Of a DNA stretch of 64,000 nt, positions 16,883-26,669 are shown one piece after another (positions within the stretch are counted from its first letter, which is position 1; the number at the start of each line of letters is the position of its first letter). The DNA comes from Bin87 sp965220055 (GTDB lineage: Bacteria > Chloroflexota > Dehalococcoidia > Lucifugimonadales > UBA3495). The DNA lies in assembly GCA_965220055.1 (NCBI GenBank), contig CBDCPE010000004.1, positions 62,001 to 126,000 of the forward strand. The letters are read 5' to 3'. The notes beneath the pieces are model-generated. The model made no database searches. It saw nothing but the letters and a program-made list of their open reading frames with translations, and was not told where the DNA came from. The position numbers were made by a program, and so were the translations under genes.

Positions 16883-19174
16883 CTACGGCGTTGGAGCCTC
16901 GCCCAAGGATACGTAGCCCAGGTTGTCGTCATTGCGCTCGGACAACGGCAGGATCTGCACAACCACGTTTCCTAGGCCGGTGAGATCGCCGTTGTCGTCG
17001 AAACTGTAGTTGTCGCCGATGGCCCCGCTGCGGGTAAGTCCGTACAGGCAGTCCCGGAAGCCGTCGGCGTCCTGGTCGTCGCCGGTCTGCGCCAGGCACT
17101 CCGCGGCGATGTAAACGTCGTCATATGCCGACGCTTGGAACCACGGTATCGTGGCGACGTTACCCCACCGAGTTTTGAAATTGGTTAGGAAAGCGACACC
17201 CTCCGGCGTGGTTAACTCCGGATTGGGAATGATCGCCTTCATCCCCGTGGCCGCCTCTCCGGCGATTTGCAGGGCCTCAGGTCCCGTGGCAACTGTCTCG
17301 GCGTAGATCGGTCCCTCGTATCCCAACTCCCGAAGCTGCTTCATGATCGTACCGGCGGAGAACTCCTGCTGCGCTGCCAGGTAGATGCCGTCCGGCTGCG
17401 CTGCGATGAGCTTCGTCAGTTGGCTGCGGAAATCGGTAATGTCCGAGGTGTAGCTCTCGCTGGCTACCACATGGCCCCCCAATTCCTCAAGACGGGCCAC
17501 GGTGGTGCGCCGTGCTCCCTCGGCATAGTCGGTGGACTCGGTGATCGTTGCCAGGTGATGTACGTCATCAGTGATGAGGGTGTTCCCGGTGTCGACGCCC
17601 AACTGGTTGTCGTTGATCGCCGTCCGGAAGATGTAGTCTCCGGCCGTAGCGATGTCGGGGCTGGTTGCCGACGCCGACAGCATCACCACGCCTTCGGCTT
17701 CGGCCAACGGCGCCGCGCCCAGCATAGCGCCGCTGCACGTGGTACCCAGGATGATTTTGACCCCGTCCACATCGGTCAGCTTGTTGTAGGCCGTGATGGC
17801 GTCCTGCGCTGCGCACTTGGAGTCTTCGGGGATCAGCTCCAGCATTCGACCGTTGATGCCGCCAGCGGCGTTGATCTCTTCGACGGCCAATTGCTTGGCT
17901 TGGATCAGCGGGCTGCCGTAGGTTTCGGCGGGTCCGGTCAGCGCGTCCATCGCGCCGATGCGGAACGGCTCCTGCGACATGGCCGGCGCAGCCGCGGCGG
18001 TTTCCGCTCCGGGCGCGGGCCCCAGGATACGGTATCCGTTGTTGTCCTCCGTCCGTTCCGATTCCGGCAATACTTCCACCACGGCGTTGGCGAGGCCGAC
18101 GACCTCGCCGTTGGAGTCGAAACTGTAATTTTCGCCGATGGCGCCGCTCCACATGATGCCGTAAAGGCAGTCGCGGAATCCGTCGGCGTCCTGGTCGTCG
18201 CCGGTCATCTTGAGACATTCGGCCGTGATGTAAACGTTGTCGTAGCCGGATGCCAGGTACCACGGCAGAGTCACATAGTCGTAGCGCGCCCGGAAGTTGT
18301 TCAGTACTTCCTGGCTCTTGGGGTTGGACGGGTCCAGTTCGGCGATGATGGCCTTCACTCCCGTGGCCGCCTCTCCGGCGACCTCCAAGGCCGTCGCTCC
18401 AACCGGTACGATTTCCGAGTACAGCGGTCCTTCATATCCCAGTTCGCGGATCTGCTTCACCACCGTCCCGCCGGAAGACTCCGATTGCGCCGCAACATGC
18501 ACCGCGTCCGGGTTCGCGCTCAATATCTTGGTCAACTGGCTGCGGAAATCTGTTACGTCGGATGCGTATCGCTCCTCGGCGACAATTTCGCCTCCTAAAG
18601 AGACGAATTGCTCCACTGTGGTCCGCCGCACGCCCTCGGCGTAGTCGGTCGTTTCCGTGATGGTCGCCAGGCGTAGCGCTCCGTCGGCTCGGATCACGTT
18701 GCCGGTGTCGATGCCCAGCTGCAGGTCGTTCATCGAGGTGCGGAAGATGTAGTCGCCGGCGTGGGCAATGTCGGGGTTGGTCGCCAATCCGGAGAAGAGG
18801 ACCACGCCGTCCCCCTCAGCCAAGGGAGCCGCGCCCAGCATCGCTCCGCTGCAGGATGTTCCGAGGATGATCTTCACGCCGTCCACGTCGGTCAGCTTGT
18901 TGTACGCGGTGATGGCGTCCTGAGCCGAGCACTTCGAGTCTTCAACGACGAGTTCGAGCATCCGGCCGTTGATTCCGCCGGCGGCGTTGATCTCATCTAC
19001 GGCCATCTGCTTGGCCTGCACGGACACGGTTCCGTAGGTTTCGCCGGGCCCCGTCAGGGATTCCATGACCCCTATCCTGAAGGGTTCGTCCCCATCGCCG
19101 CCGCACGCCGCGACAATTGCAAACAGTGCTGCGATTGCGATCAAAACAGTATATTTCTTTAGTATCGTGTGCAT
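16883..19174 (-). CDS. Lipoprotein with two fused branched-chain-type binding domains
   Basis: 763 residues, about twice the family length. A lipoprotein signal ends at Cys24 (VAAC). Two complete type-I periplasmic binding domains (Peripla_BP_6) follow: one from about 30 and one from about 402, both opening EPFRIG and repeating the whole domain with an offset of 372 residues (GGINGRMLEL, KIILGT-CSGAMLGAAPLAE, GDDQDADGFRDCLYG in both). The Ala-rich linker is AETAAAAPAMSQ. The two domains are similar but not identical, so they may bind different ligands or raise local capture for one permease pair. First gene of the liv operon; a GGAGGGG ribosome site and a predicted promoter precede it. The ligand is unknown. 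Confidence 0.92.
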   Translation of the reverse strand: MHTILKKYTVLIAIAALFAIVAACGGDGDEPFRIGVMESLTGPGETYGTVSVQAKQMAVDEINAAGGINGRMLELVVEDSKCSAQDAITAYNKLTDVDGVKIILGTSCSGAMLGAAPLAEGDGVVLFSGLATNPDIAHAGDYIFRTSMNDLQLGIDTGNVIRADGALRLATITETTDYAEGVRRTTVEQFVSLGGEIVAEERYASDVTDFRSQLTKILSANPDAVHVAAQSESSGGTVVKQIRELGYEGPLYSEIVPVGATALEVAGEAATGVKAIIAELDPSNPKSQEVLNNFRARYDYVTLPWYLASGYDNVYITAECLKMTGDDQDADGFRDCLYGIMWSGAIGENYSFDSNGEVVGLANAVVEVLPESERTEDNNGYRILGPAPGAETAAAAPAMSQEPFRIGAMDALTGPAETYGSPLIQAKQLAVEEINAAGGINGRMLELIPEDSKCAAQDAITAYNKLTDVDGVKIILGTTCSGAMLGAAPLAEAEGVVMLSASATSPDIATAGDYIFRTAINDNQLGVDTGNTLITDDVHHLATITESTDYAEGARRTTVARLEELGGHVVASESYTSDITDFRSQLTKLIAAQPDGIYLAAQQEFSAGTIMKQLRELGYEGPIYAETVATGPEALQIAGEAATGMKAIIPNPELTTPEGVAFLTNFKTRWGNVATIPWFQASAYDDVYIAAECLAQTGDDQDADGFRDCLYGLTRSGAIGDNYSFDDNGDLTGLGNVVVQILPLSERNDDNLGYVSLGEAPTP

Positions 19175-19213
19175 ATTACCCCTCCAGACTTTCGGAATCG
19201 CACGATCAATCTA

Positions 19214-19242
19214 ATATTACATTTATCGAAACGTCTCAGCAA
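19214..19242 (-). promoter_or_regulatory. Putative promoter of the liv-type operon
   Basis: On the minus strand TTGCTG (19237-19242) and TAATAT (19214-19219) are 17 bp apart, about 40 bp ahead of the double binding-protein start. Confidence 0.5.
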
Positions 19243-19326
19243 CGGGCAACAGGCTGGCACGTCAGAGCACGGTCCCCGTACAGTCGCCTGATCTCCGTCC
19301 AAGCGGCACGGGCCGTTAAAATAAAA

Positions 19327-19401
19327 TGGCTCCCCCGGTAGGATTCGAACCTACGACCTAGCGGTTAACAGCCGCCCGCTCTACCGCTGAGCTACAGGGG
19401 A
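19327..19401 (-). tRNA. tRNA-Asn (GTT)
   Basis: The cloverleaf is complete: acceptor TCCCCTG pairing with CGGGGGA, D arm GCTC...GAGC, anticodon loop CTGTTAA with anticodon GTT, T arm GTAGG-TTCGAAT-CCTAC, discriminator G and an encoded CCA tail. It lies between the liv operon and a gene-poor region. Confidence 0.95.
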
Positions 19402-19403
19402 GC

Positions 19404-20036
19404 ATAGCGCTGGGACAAGTCAACCAGCGTGCAACGATTCTAGCATCCGTACACAAAACCGGCAAGATGGGCGGTGTCCTCACGCGGACCCGGTTTGCGG
19501 CGGGGAACGTCAGAATCAAGATTCGCGGGATTTTAGGATTGGGCAGGATCAGGTGAGTTCTTTCGCAGAACGGTCCCGATCCTGCCAATCGCCCAATCTT
19601 GAAAATCCCAATTCCAACGATTTACGAAAGTGAGCACGCATGAGGCGCGGCGTCGACGGCGGGACCGTGCCCAAACCAAACTGCTCGCCGGCCAAGCCGA
19701 GGCAGGTTACGAAATTCGGAATCGGGTTGGCCGACGGCGCTTGAGGGAAGACGGAAAACGCAACCTGCGGGCGCGATGACCCAACTCGCGGCGGTAACGG
19801 AAGAAGGCAGCCCGCAAAAGCCGTCCTGGTTATTGCCGACGCGGGCCACGGGGCATTGGTCCGCGCCGCGCCGGACAGATCGCGCCTCCAGACCCGACGA
19901 TTTCCGCAATCTTTGGTTCGCTCGTGTGTACCCGATATCGTAAATCGTCAGAAGCAGGATTTGCGGGATTTTACGATTTGGCAGGATTAGGAGTTCTCCG
20001 TCACGGAACGGTTCCAATCCTGATAATCTCCACATC
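19404..20036. other. Gene-poor stretch with palindromic repeats
   Basis: No convincing gene. It holds two related imperfect palindromes (listed separately). Frames that stay open here have no family-like sequence and appear to be by-products of high GC. Confidence 0.6.
19527..19609. repeat. Long imperfect palindrome, copy A
   Basis: The left arm GGGATTTTAGGATTGGGCAG... (19527-19550) is the approximate inverse of the right arm (19578-19609) ending CTTGAAAATCCC, around a 27-nt centre. The same design recurs at 19965-20045. Confidence 0.7.
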
Positions 20037-20045
20037 TTGAAAATC
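19965..20045. repeat. Long imperfect palindrome, copy B
   Basis: The left arm GGGATTTTACGATTTGGCAG... (19965-19989) pairs with a right arm (20015-20045) ending CTTGAAAATCC. It is related to copy A in arm sequence and in the centre (GAGTTCT...GAACGGT), so this is one repeat family. Confidence 0.7.
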
Positions 20046-20159
20046 CTGATGCTGACGCTTCCCTGCCGGAAATTAGGTACGCATGAGCGGAGGCCGATGG
20101 TGTCCACCGGCGCTCTCACCTCGTTCATCTCAGACTGCAGGTTCGGGTCATCCGTAAGG

Positions 20160-20370
20160 GTCTCTACGGCGGGTTTTGGAGGTGTCGAGATCGGCGATTT
20201 GGGACGATCTCGATGGGGTGTTTTCGGGGGCTCACCGGCCGTTTTCGAGGGCTCGACGGGGGGTTTTGGGGGTGTCGATTTTTGCCAATAGGCCAATCCT
20301 GACGGGTTGATTTCGGGGCCTCAACGGGTGATGCCGGGAGCTCACGGGGTGTTTCGGGACGGTCGAAGTC
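20160..20370. repeat. Degenerate GGGTTTTCGGGGGCTCGA-like repeat cluster
   Basis: At least six loose copies of a 20-25 nt G-rich unit, roughly CGGGGTTTTCGGGGGCTCGA, follow each other at irregular spacing. More decayed relatives are at about 20890-21060. The Pro-rich reading frame on the minus strand is a result of this repeat, not a likely gene. Confidence 0.5.
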
Positions 20371-20615
20371 GGCGGTCGCGATCCATATCACCGGGCCCTG
20401 GCAAGACGCCGGCGATTCGGATTGCGGGTCCGGGCTGTTGGACCTGGTGTCGTCGGGCAGGGTGGTCCCCAAGCTGGCCAATCCGGTGAACGCACCCCCC
20501 GGCAGGCCAGTCGGGGCGCCAATGATGAATGCCAACGCGCTGCCACCGGATGCGTCAATCTTCAACGCCTTGGAATGGCAAAGATGGTCCCTCAACAAAT
20601 CCCGGCCAGTAGGAT

Positions 20616-20783
20616 GCGGAGGGTGGCGTATCAGAGCAGGTTGTCGCGGCGGACGTGTGGTCGCTGGTCATCGGCTTTGCGCTGTTCTTCCTGCTGAAGT
20701 TCACTATAGGCGGACGGGTCAACCAGCAGGAAGAGATGCAGGACCTGGACATCTCCGAGAACGGTATCCAGACCTGCCCATAA
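20616..20783 (+). pseudogene. C-terminal remnant of an ammonium transporter (Amt)
   Basis: A short frame, closed by a stop just upstream (20610-20612), reads ADVWSLVIGFALFFLLK, IGGRVNQQEEMQDLDISENG and ends at TAA. This matches the last helix and the conserved cytoplasmic tail of Amt proteins. The rest of the gene is missing; the region before it has no Amt similarity I can see. Confidence 0.6.
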
Positions 20784-21491
20784 CCGGCCGCCAATAGCCC
20801 GGTCTCAACTCACCAACTCAGACGTTCCCATGGTAACTGCGAGGGCCGGGGGTTGTGACCACCGTCGGCTTGCGTTTTTCTGCTGATCGCACCGGCCATT
20901 TTCACGGTCTCAACTGCCTGTTTTGGCACGTCGATAGGGGTTTCAGGCCGGTGGATTTCAGCGATGCGGCTGATCTCATCACCTCTTTTTCGGGGACTCA
21001 GCTCGTGTCTTCAGGGAGTCGGAAGGTGGTTTCGGAGGGGTTGGTTTTGGCGGAAAGAACCTCGTCACGACAAACGTCTGCCGGCAGCTTACAGGTTGGC
21101 TGGTCCGATCGCGAAGCTATCCTCGACAATTCATTCGAGGGTAGCCCTCGACCGATGCAATCCGTGAACGCGTAAGTCCCAATGGATGGAACAGAGAAGG
21201 GCACATGCGCGGACAATGGCAGGACGTGGTGCGAACTGGGTTGGCTGTGCGGCAATGGCAGACTTCCGTTCAAAGTCTGCCATCATGACCTTCAGCACCG
21301 TTGCGGATCGCCTACGCTCGCCGCTCAACTCGGCAAACGGTAGCGCAAACCCAACGAAAAGCTTGCAGCTTGGTGATACGGACGATTTGGGATTGCGTAT
21401 ATTGTTCTACAACGCTACCGATGGTACGATGGGCCACCCAATTTGCCGGTTCCGGCATCTCAACATCACAACGTGTCGATCGTTGATCGCG
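20784..21491. other. Gene-poor stretch
   Basis: Holds further decayed copies of the G-rich repeat (about 20890-21060) and nothing else I can identify. The open frame running into the next gene from 21186 has no conserved sequence before 21492. Confidence 0.5.
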
Positions 21492-22256
21492 ATGCAGTCG
21501 CTCAATCCACAATACCCAAACCCGCCTCTGCGAGAAGCAGTGTGCGAATTTAGATTTCAACCCGGGCCGGATCAATGGGATTTGTCGTTTCCCGGTTTGA
21601 TCTATAATGAGCTCAGGGACGAGTTCCCACGTCGAATTCAAGACGTGACGCCTCAGCAAGTATTTTCTATCACTTTCGGGACGCCGCCGGAAAGCATGGG
21701 CGGGTTCAATGCCGTCGATCCTGCGCAATCTTTACGGTTTTGGCGGGAAAACACCGAGGACGGAGTGATTACTGTAGGTCCGAACCGGATTGGTGTCAGC
21801 CAATACAGACCCTATCCATCGTGGGACAACTTCCTAGACGTTATCAAGCGAGCGTATGGTTCTTATTTGACGGTGGTTCGACCTCAGACCGCCCAGCGTA
21901 TAGGCTTACGGTACATCAACGAAATCAGCTTCCATACGCTGTCGGTGGATTTGTCTGAGCATTTCACCTTCCATCCTAATTTTGGTCCAAGACTACCTCA
22001 GCGTAACGTTAACGTTAGGATGTCGGTGGACTTTACCTATGACGAACACCGCGACTTAGCTCGGTTGCAATTGGGAACAATCCCGGGATCAGATCAAAAT
22101 TTTATCGCGGTCTCTTTGGATGTCGATTACTTCCTCTTAGTCCCGGGCACGGTGCCGCTGACGGACATGGAACAATGGCTTGATCGAGCACACTCTCGTG
22201 TCAGCTCGATATTTGAAGGTAGCATCACCGACAAGACCCGATCTTTGTTCGCATAG
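21492..22256 (+). CDS. TIGR04255-family protein
   Basis: 254 residues, the usual size. The family N-terminus is clear: YPNPPLREAVCEFRFQPG, followed by PQTAQRIGLRYINEI and FHPNFGPRLPQRNVNVRMSV. The start is set at 21492, where the conserved part begins, although the frame is open from 21186. The family has no known function but is often near other small hypothetical genes, as here. GC content is lower than in the housekeeping genes, suggesting transfer. The next gene starts 12 bp downstream after GGAGGAG, so they form an operon. Confidence 0.8.
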   Translation: MQSLNPQYPNPPLREAVCEFRFQPGPDQWDLSFPGLIYNELRDEFPRRIQDVTPQQVFSITFGTPPESMGGFNAVDPAQSLRFWRENTEDGVITVGPNRIGVSQYRPYPSWDNFLDVIKRAYGSYLTVVRPQTAQRIGLRYINEISFHTLSVDLSEHFTFHPNFGPRLPQRNVNVRMSVDFTYDEHRDLARLQLGTIPGSDQNFIAVSLDVDYFLLVPGTVPLTDMEQWLDRAHSRVSSIFEGSITDKTRSLFA

Positions 22257-22267
22257 GAGGAGAAGTC

Positions 22268-22840
22268 ATGACTACCTACGCGGATCCTCTCAACAGCACT
22301 TGGGGGTGGCTACCCGACAGCGTTCACTCGGGTGTCCGAATCATTGGAGAGCGCTGGTATCAGGATTCCACCCAATCGACCCTTGGGGGTCGGGATATGT
22401 CGCCGTTGCCGCCAGAAGTTGAAAGCGAGTTGGAACGCTTGTCTGAACTTCCTACCGATTGGGACGGGAATGGTACTGTTGCGCTAGACCAAGCGACGGT
22501 GGCTCGCGCTCGATTTGTCCTTGGGTTTGCATTCTTCTTTGGCGGGGAAGCGCTGCCAGTCCCGTTCCTCAGCCCAACCCGTGATGGTCGTTTGATACTG
22601 GAATGGGAGCTTGAGCCCGGCAGGGAACTCATTGTGGATGTACCGAAGCCGCCTGATGCACCGATACGCTTCCTTCTAGTTGAACCCGAAGCCGACGGTG
22701 GGGAGGCGGAAATCGAATCGGAGATCAGCGACAAATGGTCCATGCAAGGCATCGTATACAGGTTTCTGGCCAATCGGCCAACGCAGTCCAATATGGTCCC
22801 GGATGCAATGGTTGGTTCGAACCTCAAGAACGATTCCTGA
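22268..22840 (+). CDS. Hypothetical protein, partner of the TIGR04255 gene
   Basis: 190 residues with a strong GGAGGAG ribosome site, 12 bp after the TIGR04255 stop. No signal or membrane helix. Features are ELPTDWDGNGTVALD and FLSPTRDGRLILEWE; proteins with a WDGxG motif and a strand-rich middle are common second members of TIGR04255 operons. I do not know its function. Confidence 0.75.
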   Translation: MTTYADPLNSTWGWLPDSVHSGVRIIGERWYQDSTQSTLGGRDMSPLPPEVESELERLSELPTDWDGNGTVALDQATVARARFVLGFAFFFGGEALPVPFLSPTRDGRLILEWELEPGRELIVDVPKPPDAPIRFLLVEPEADGGEAEIESEISDKWSMQGIVYRFLANRPTQSNMVPDAMVGSNLKNDS

Positions 22841-22866
22841 AATTCGTCCACAAAAGTCTTTGGACA

Positions 22867-23184
22867 ATGAAAGGAGGGGTGCCCAGACCCGCGATCAGCC
22901 AATTCGCAGATTACGAGCAAAGCGCGGACTGGGAGGCGCTGAAATCCCTCAACCAAGTAAAAAGCGAGAAGCCTGGATACGGAGTCGTTAGCCTCAACAC
23001 GGAACAGTGCGTCGCCCGAGGTCAGACGATCAAATATACCCCTAGCATCGATTGTTGCGGCAACTCCGTCAACCCGGCCCACGTTGACATCGCGGGAGAC
23101 AAGGGCGTTTGGCCCGCTGATAACCTGAAGACCGCGAGATGGTTTGCCAACAACTGCTTGAAATTGGTGGTACCTGCCAGATAA
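22867..23184 (+). CDS. Small hypothetical protein, third gene of the TIGR04255 set
   Basis: 105 residues from ATG 22867, 26 bp after the previous stop. It reads like a real folded protein (SADWEALKSLNQVKSEKPGYG and NPAHVDIAGDKG), but the ribosome site is weak and the frame stays open upstream to 22735. A long frame on the other strand covers the same stretch and looks less natural. Function unknown. Confidence 0.55.
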   Translation: MKGGVPRPAISQFADYEQSADWEALKSLNQVKSEKPGYGVVSLNTEQCVARGQTIKYTPSIDCCGNSVNPAHVDIAGDKGVWPADNLKTARWFANNCLKLVVPAR

Positions 23185-23851
23185 CTTTGGATTATCCGCG
23201 ATAGAGATCCATGCCGATCCGACCTCCGGTTCCACTGTAACGGCAGTATCGCTACCACAAGGTGCGGGCAACCGTCTCCCGATATTCTGGCCTCTCGAGT
23301 GTCCTTGTCCGTAAAGTCCGACGAACGTGCAAGAGCGCTGCCGCCATGCGAACCACTCAGCGTGGTTCAGGTTACCGGTTCACTACCCTAACGTTTAAAC
23401 GAGTGCGATTTGTTCCAGCGATACTTGCTGGCCTTGGCTACGCTGGCAGAGCCACTAGGGAAGTCACCCCAAACACGCCTGAAGAGGGTCAAACAATCGG
23501 CTACCAGCCGTTTCGCGGGCCCTGTGGATCATCTCGGTGGGACCATGCGCTCAACCTAAATGATCTCCTTTTCAAAAACGGGGTTGCATCTCGCCGTGGC
23601 GTCGCATCTCCGTCTCCATCACTATTCGCACAATGACAGCCCGCTATGGTACCGGTTCAGCACCGTAGCAATTCAGGTCACGCACTCGCCAGGCCCTTCT
23701 TCGACGCCGGTGGCGCTCAGCTTGTACAGGAGAGCAAGGTGGCGGATTTTGTCCTAAACTCTGCCATGTTAGGTCGCGGGCTGACCAACGGCTGGTTTCT
23801 CTCGTTGTAAAGTGCCCAGCACAGTATGGTTATGCTTGGCAAAACAAACCA
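23185..23851. other. Intergenic stretch, no gene seen
   Basis: About 670 bp between the TIGR04255 set and the ATPase gene. Frames that are open here lack ribosome sites and family-like motifs. No repeat or RNA gene was recognised. Confidence 0.5.
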
Positions 23852-25208
23852 ATGAGGATTTGGTCGAGTGTTCTCGTGCGTGTATCGGAAGTAAGAATCC
23901 CAGGTAGATTCAAGCGCTTCGGGTCTTTGGGGATTGAGGAGCTAAGTCCCGAAGTCGAACTGGTGGTGATGCTGGGCCCGAACGGCTCGGGCAAGTCGTC
24001 CGTGTTTGACGCGATTCTGCACTGGGCTCGGACCCAAGGAAGGCGCAGGCGCGGTAACCTCTCCAACGGTTACTTTGATTCTGATATGGACATGTTTGGC
24101 ATACCAGAGGTCATTTTGCATGAAAGCGATGCCTATGATCATTCGGAACCGCCGGGTCCTCTAGTCCATGTGCGTACCGCCCACAGGAACACTCCCGACG
24201 TACTTACGAATTCTATCGAAAAGCAGTCAGACTTTCGTAGCCGTGATCCTATCGACCGTATGATCGAGACGGACGCTTCCCTGGGTGAGCACTACCAGCG
24301 GTTGGTCGCAAGGTTCGTTCCGGTGCTATCGAACTTGGATAGCGGTGATGCCGCTGCGGACCTTGAAGCGATTAGGGCTTATCTGGCACCAGTGCAACAA
24401 TCCCTCACCCGCGTGTTACCGCATTTGAGTTTCACGGGGCTAGGGGACGCTACAGCGGACGGTTCCTTCTACTTCTCTAGAGATAAAATCCGCGGATTCC
24501 GCTACGAAAACCTCTCTGGTGGGGAGAAGGCGGTTTTCGATCTCCTGTTGGACGTCCATATTGCCGCGACAGAGCTCGGCGGCCCGCTCATTTGCTTGGA
24601 CGAGCCTGAGATACACCTCAACCCTGCGGTCCAGGCCAGCGTTCTCACTGAGCTCATGGGACTGCTCCCGGCTGGCTCCCAGTTATGGATCGCTACGCAC
24701 TCTGTTGGGATGATCAGGAGGGCCTTCGACATCGCCGCCCGCCACCCCGGTCGGGTAGCATTTTTGGATTTCGGACAGGTCGAAGGACCAGCGCCAGATG
24801 TTCGGCTCACGCCATCGCAACCGTCGAGCCAGCTCCTGCGCGACGCGATGTCCATTGCGCTGGACGATCTCGCCAGCTTGCTAGCCCCAGAGGTTCTGAT
24901 CATATGCGAGGGGAGCCAAGTTAGCGACCGAATTCCCGCGTGGGACGAACGAATATACCGGCAAATCTTCCGTGATATGCACCCACGCGTGGAGTTCAGA
25001 TCCAGTGGGGGTAAAGCCGACCTCGAACTGGCGGCCGCGTTAGCTTCGGTGATTGCACCCGGAACGCATATTCTGAAGCTGCGCGACCGCGACGACCTTT
25101 CTCCGGAGGGTCGTACCCGCCTTCTCGAACATGATCCGGCCTTGCGAGTGCTCGCACACCGCTCTTTGGAATCCTATCTCCTACACGACGAAGTTCTCGA
25201 AGCCCTAG

Positions 25209-26414
25209 TACCGTTGCCAGGTAGATTTGTAAGAATATAAGAAAGCAGCCATACTTGGGCATGATCTTTCTGTGAGGGAGTGCCCAGCCATGGCTGCCAT
25301 CAAGTATAAAGTGGAACTGACCGAGGCCGAACGTTCCCGTCTCAATGAGGTGTCCCAGCGAGGCAAGGCGTCAGTGCGCACCGTGAAGCGTGCGCTGTCG
25401 CTGCTCAAGGCTGACCAGGGGGTTAGGGACCGTGAGATAGCCGATGTGCTGTTGGTCAACGCGGCCACGGTCGCCAGAGCACGGAAGCGGTACGTGGAGG
25501 AAGGACTTGAGGCCGCCATCAATGACCGACCGCGGCCGGGCCAGGAGCGCAAGCTGGACGGGAGGCAGGAAGCGCACCTGATCGCCATTGCGTGCAGCGC
25601 CGCGCCCGAAGGGCACACGCACTGGACACTCCAGTTGTTGGCCGACCAGGTGGTGGAGTTGGAGTTTGCCGATAGCATCTCCCTGGAGACGGTGCGCCAG
25701 ATGCTCAAAAAAACGAACTCAAGCCGTGGCAGAAGAAGGAGTGGTGTATCCCCAAGGTGAGCGGGGAGTTCGTGGCGCGGATGGAGGACGTGCTGGACCT
25801 GTACCAACAGGCGTACCATCCGGAGCGGCCGGTAGTGTGTTTCGACGAGACCTCCCGGCAATTGACTGGGGAGGTGCGTCCGCCCCTGGCGGCTGCCCCC
25901 GGACGGATGGCACGCTATGACACCGAGTACCAGCGCAACGGGACACGGAACCTGTTCATGATCTGCGAGCCGAAGGGTGGATGGAGACATGTGGCGGTGA
26001 CCGAGCGCCGCACTGCGGTGGACTTCGCGTACCAGATGCGGTGGCTGGTGGACGAGGCCTACCCCGATGCCGAGGTGGTCAGGCTGGTACTGGACAACCT
26101 CAACACCCACAAGCTCGGCTCACTCCACGAAGCATTTGAGCCCGGCGAAGCTCGGCGCATCGCCCAACGCCTCGAGTTTCATTACACTCCCACGCACGGC
26201 AGCTGGCTGAACATGGCTGAGATCGAGTTGAGCGTCTTCAGCAGAGGGTGTCTGAACCGCCGTATCAGCGATGAGCCGGAGCTGCGGCGAGAGGTTGCGG
26301 CGCTCGAACGCGAGCGCAACGCAGCAAAATCAGCCATAGACTGGCGGTTTACCACCCAAGATGCTCGCCGTAAGCTCCAACATATCTACCCTGCAAGATC
26401 AGATTGAAACGGTA
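25209..26414. mobile_element. IS630-family element, copy 2
   Basis: The element spans 25211-26412 (1,202 bp) with target TA at 25209-25210 and 26413-26414. The ends read inward CCGTTGCCAGG and CCGTTTCAATC. Excision in silico restores the ATPase reading frame exactly, which fixes the borders. Confidence 0.9.
25290..26407 (+). CDS. IS630-family transposase, two frames split at a poly-A tract
   Basis: The first frame (25290-25760) carries the helix-turn-helix half, ending VRQMLKKTN. The second runs to 26407 with KPWQKKEWCIPKVSGEF, CFDETSRQL, VLDNLNTHK and WLNMAEIELSVFSR, the DDE catalytic half. The switch is at CTC followed by seven A and C; a -1 slip gives LKKNELKPW, the usual uninterrupted family sequence. 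This fits programmed -1 frameshifting or transcript slippage. Both halves look intact. Confidence 0.85.
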
Positions 26415-26669
26415 CTAGTAGCTGACCGAAATGATCGTGTGGGAAATGCAGCCGATAAACTCAAGGCCGCTCGCGACGGGGCGATCCGTTCGAACGGGTC
26501 CGCGAAAGGGGCCATAGGCGTGGTGTTTGACCTTGCCAAGAATGTTTTGGGAAACACCGAAGGGCTCGGAGAAAATGCGGCGCAGTTTTCAGCAGACGCG
26601 CTGGCTAAGTTGATCACGCCAGATATGAACGTTAGGAAGGAACTCGAGGCCGTCCTGGACTTGCCTTGA

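Larger units (their letters stand above)
23852..26669 (+). pseudogene. AAA/ABC-type ATPase with TOPRIM/DUF4435-like C-terminus, interrupted by IS630
   Basis: The intact gene would be 23852-25210 joined to 26415-26669, 537 residues. Walker A GPNGSGKSS is at 42-50, the signature LSGGEKA at 221-227, Walker B LICLDEPE with Asp250-Glu251, and the switch His at 283. The C-terminal part has VLIICEGS (Glu353) and LKLRDRDD (about 411-415), like the TOPRIM/DUF4435 nuclease halves of OLD-type and PARIS-type defence proteins. IS630 entered at the TA of codon 453; removing the element restores ALV-LVADRNDRVGNAADK in frame. A defence role is inference. Confidence 0.8.

Noticed and set aside
17267..18598. 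443-residue plus-strand frame opposite the double binding protein
   Set aside because: Antisense by-product of high GC; no motif or ribosome site, while the minus-strand gene is clear.
19622..20598. Pro-rich minus-strand frames with PPKTP-like phrases
   Set aside because: They arise from the degenerate G-rich DNA repeat; no ribosome site or conserved part, and two frames show the same look.
22360..23271. 303-residue minus-strand frame over the TIGR04255 partner genes
   Set aside because: The plus-strand genes have ribosome sites and operon spacing; the minus frame has neither.
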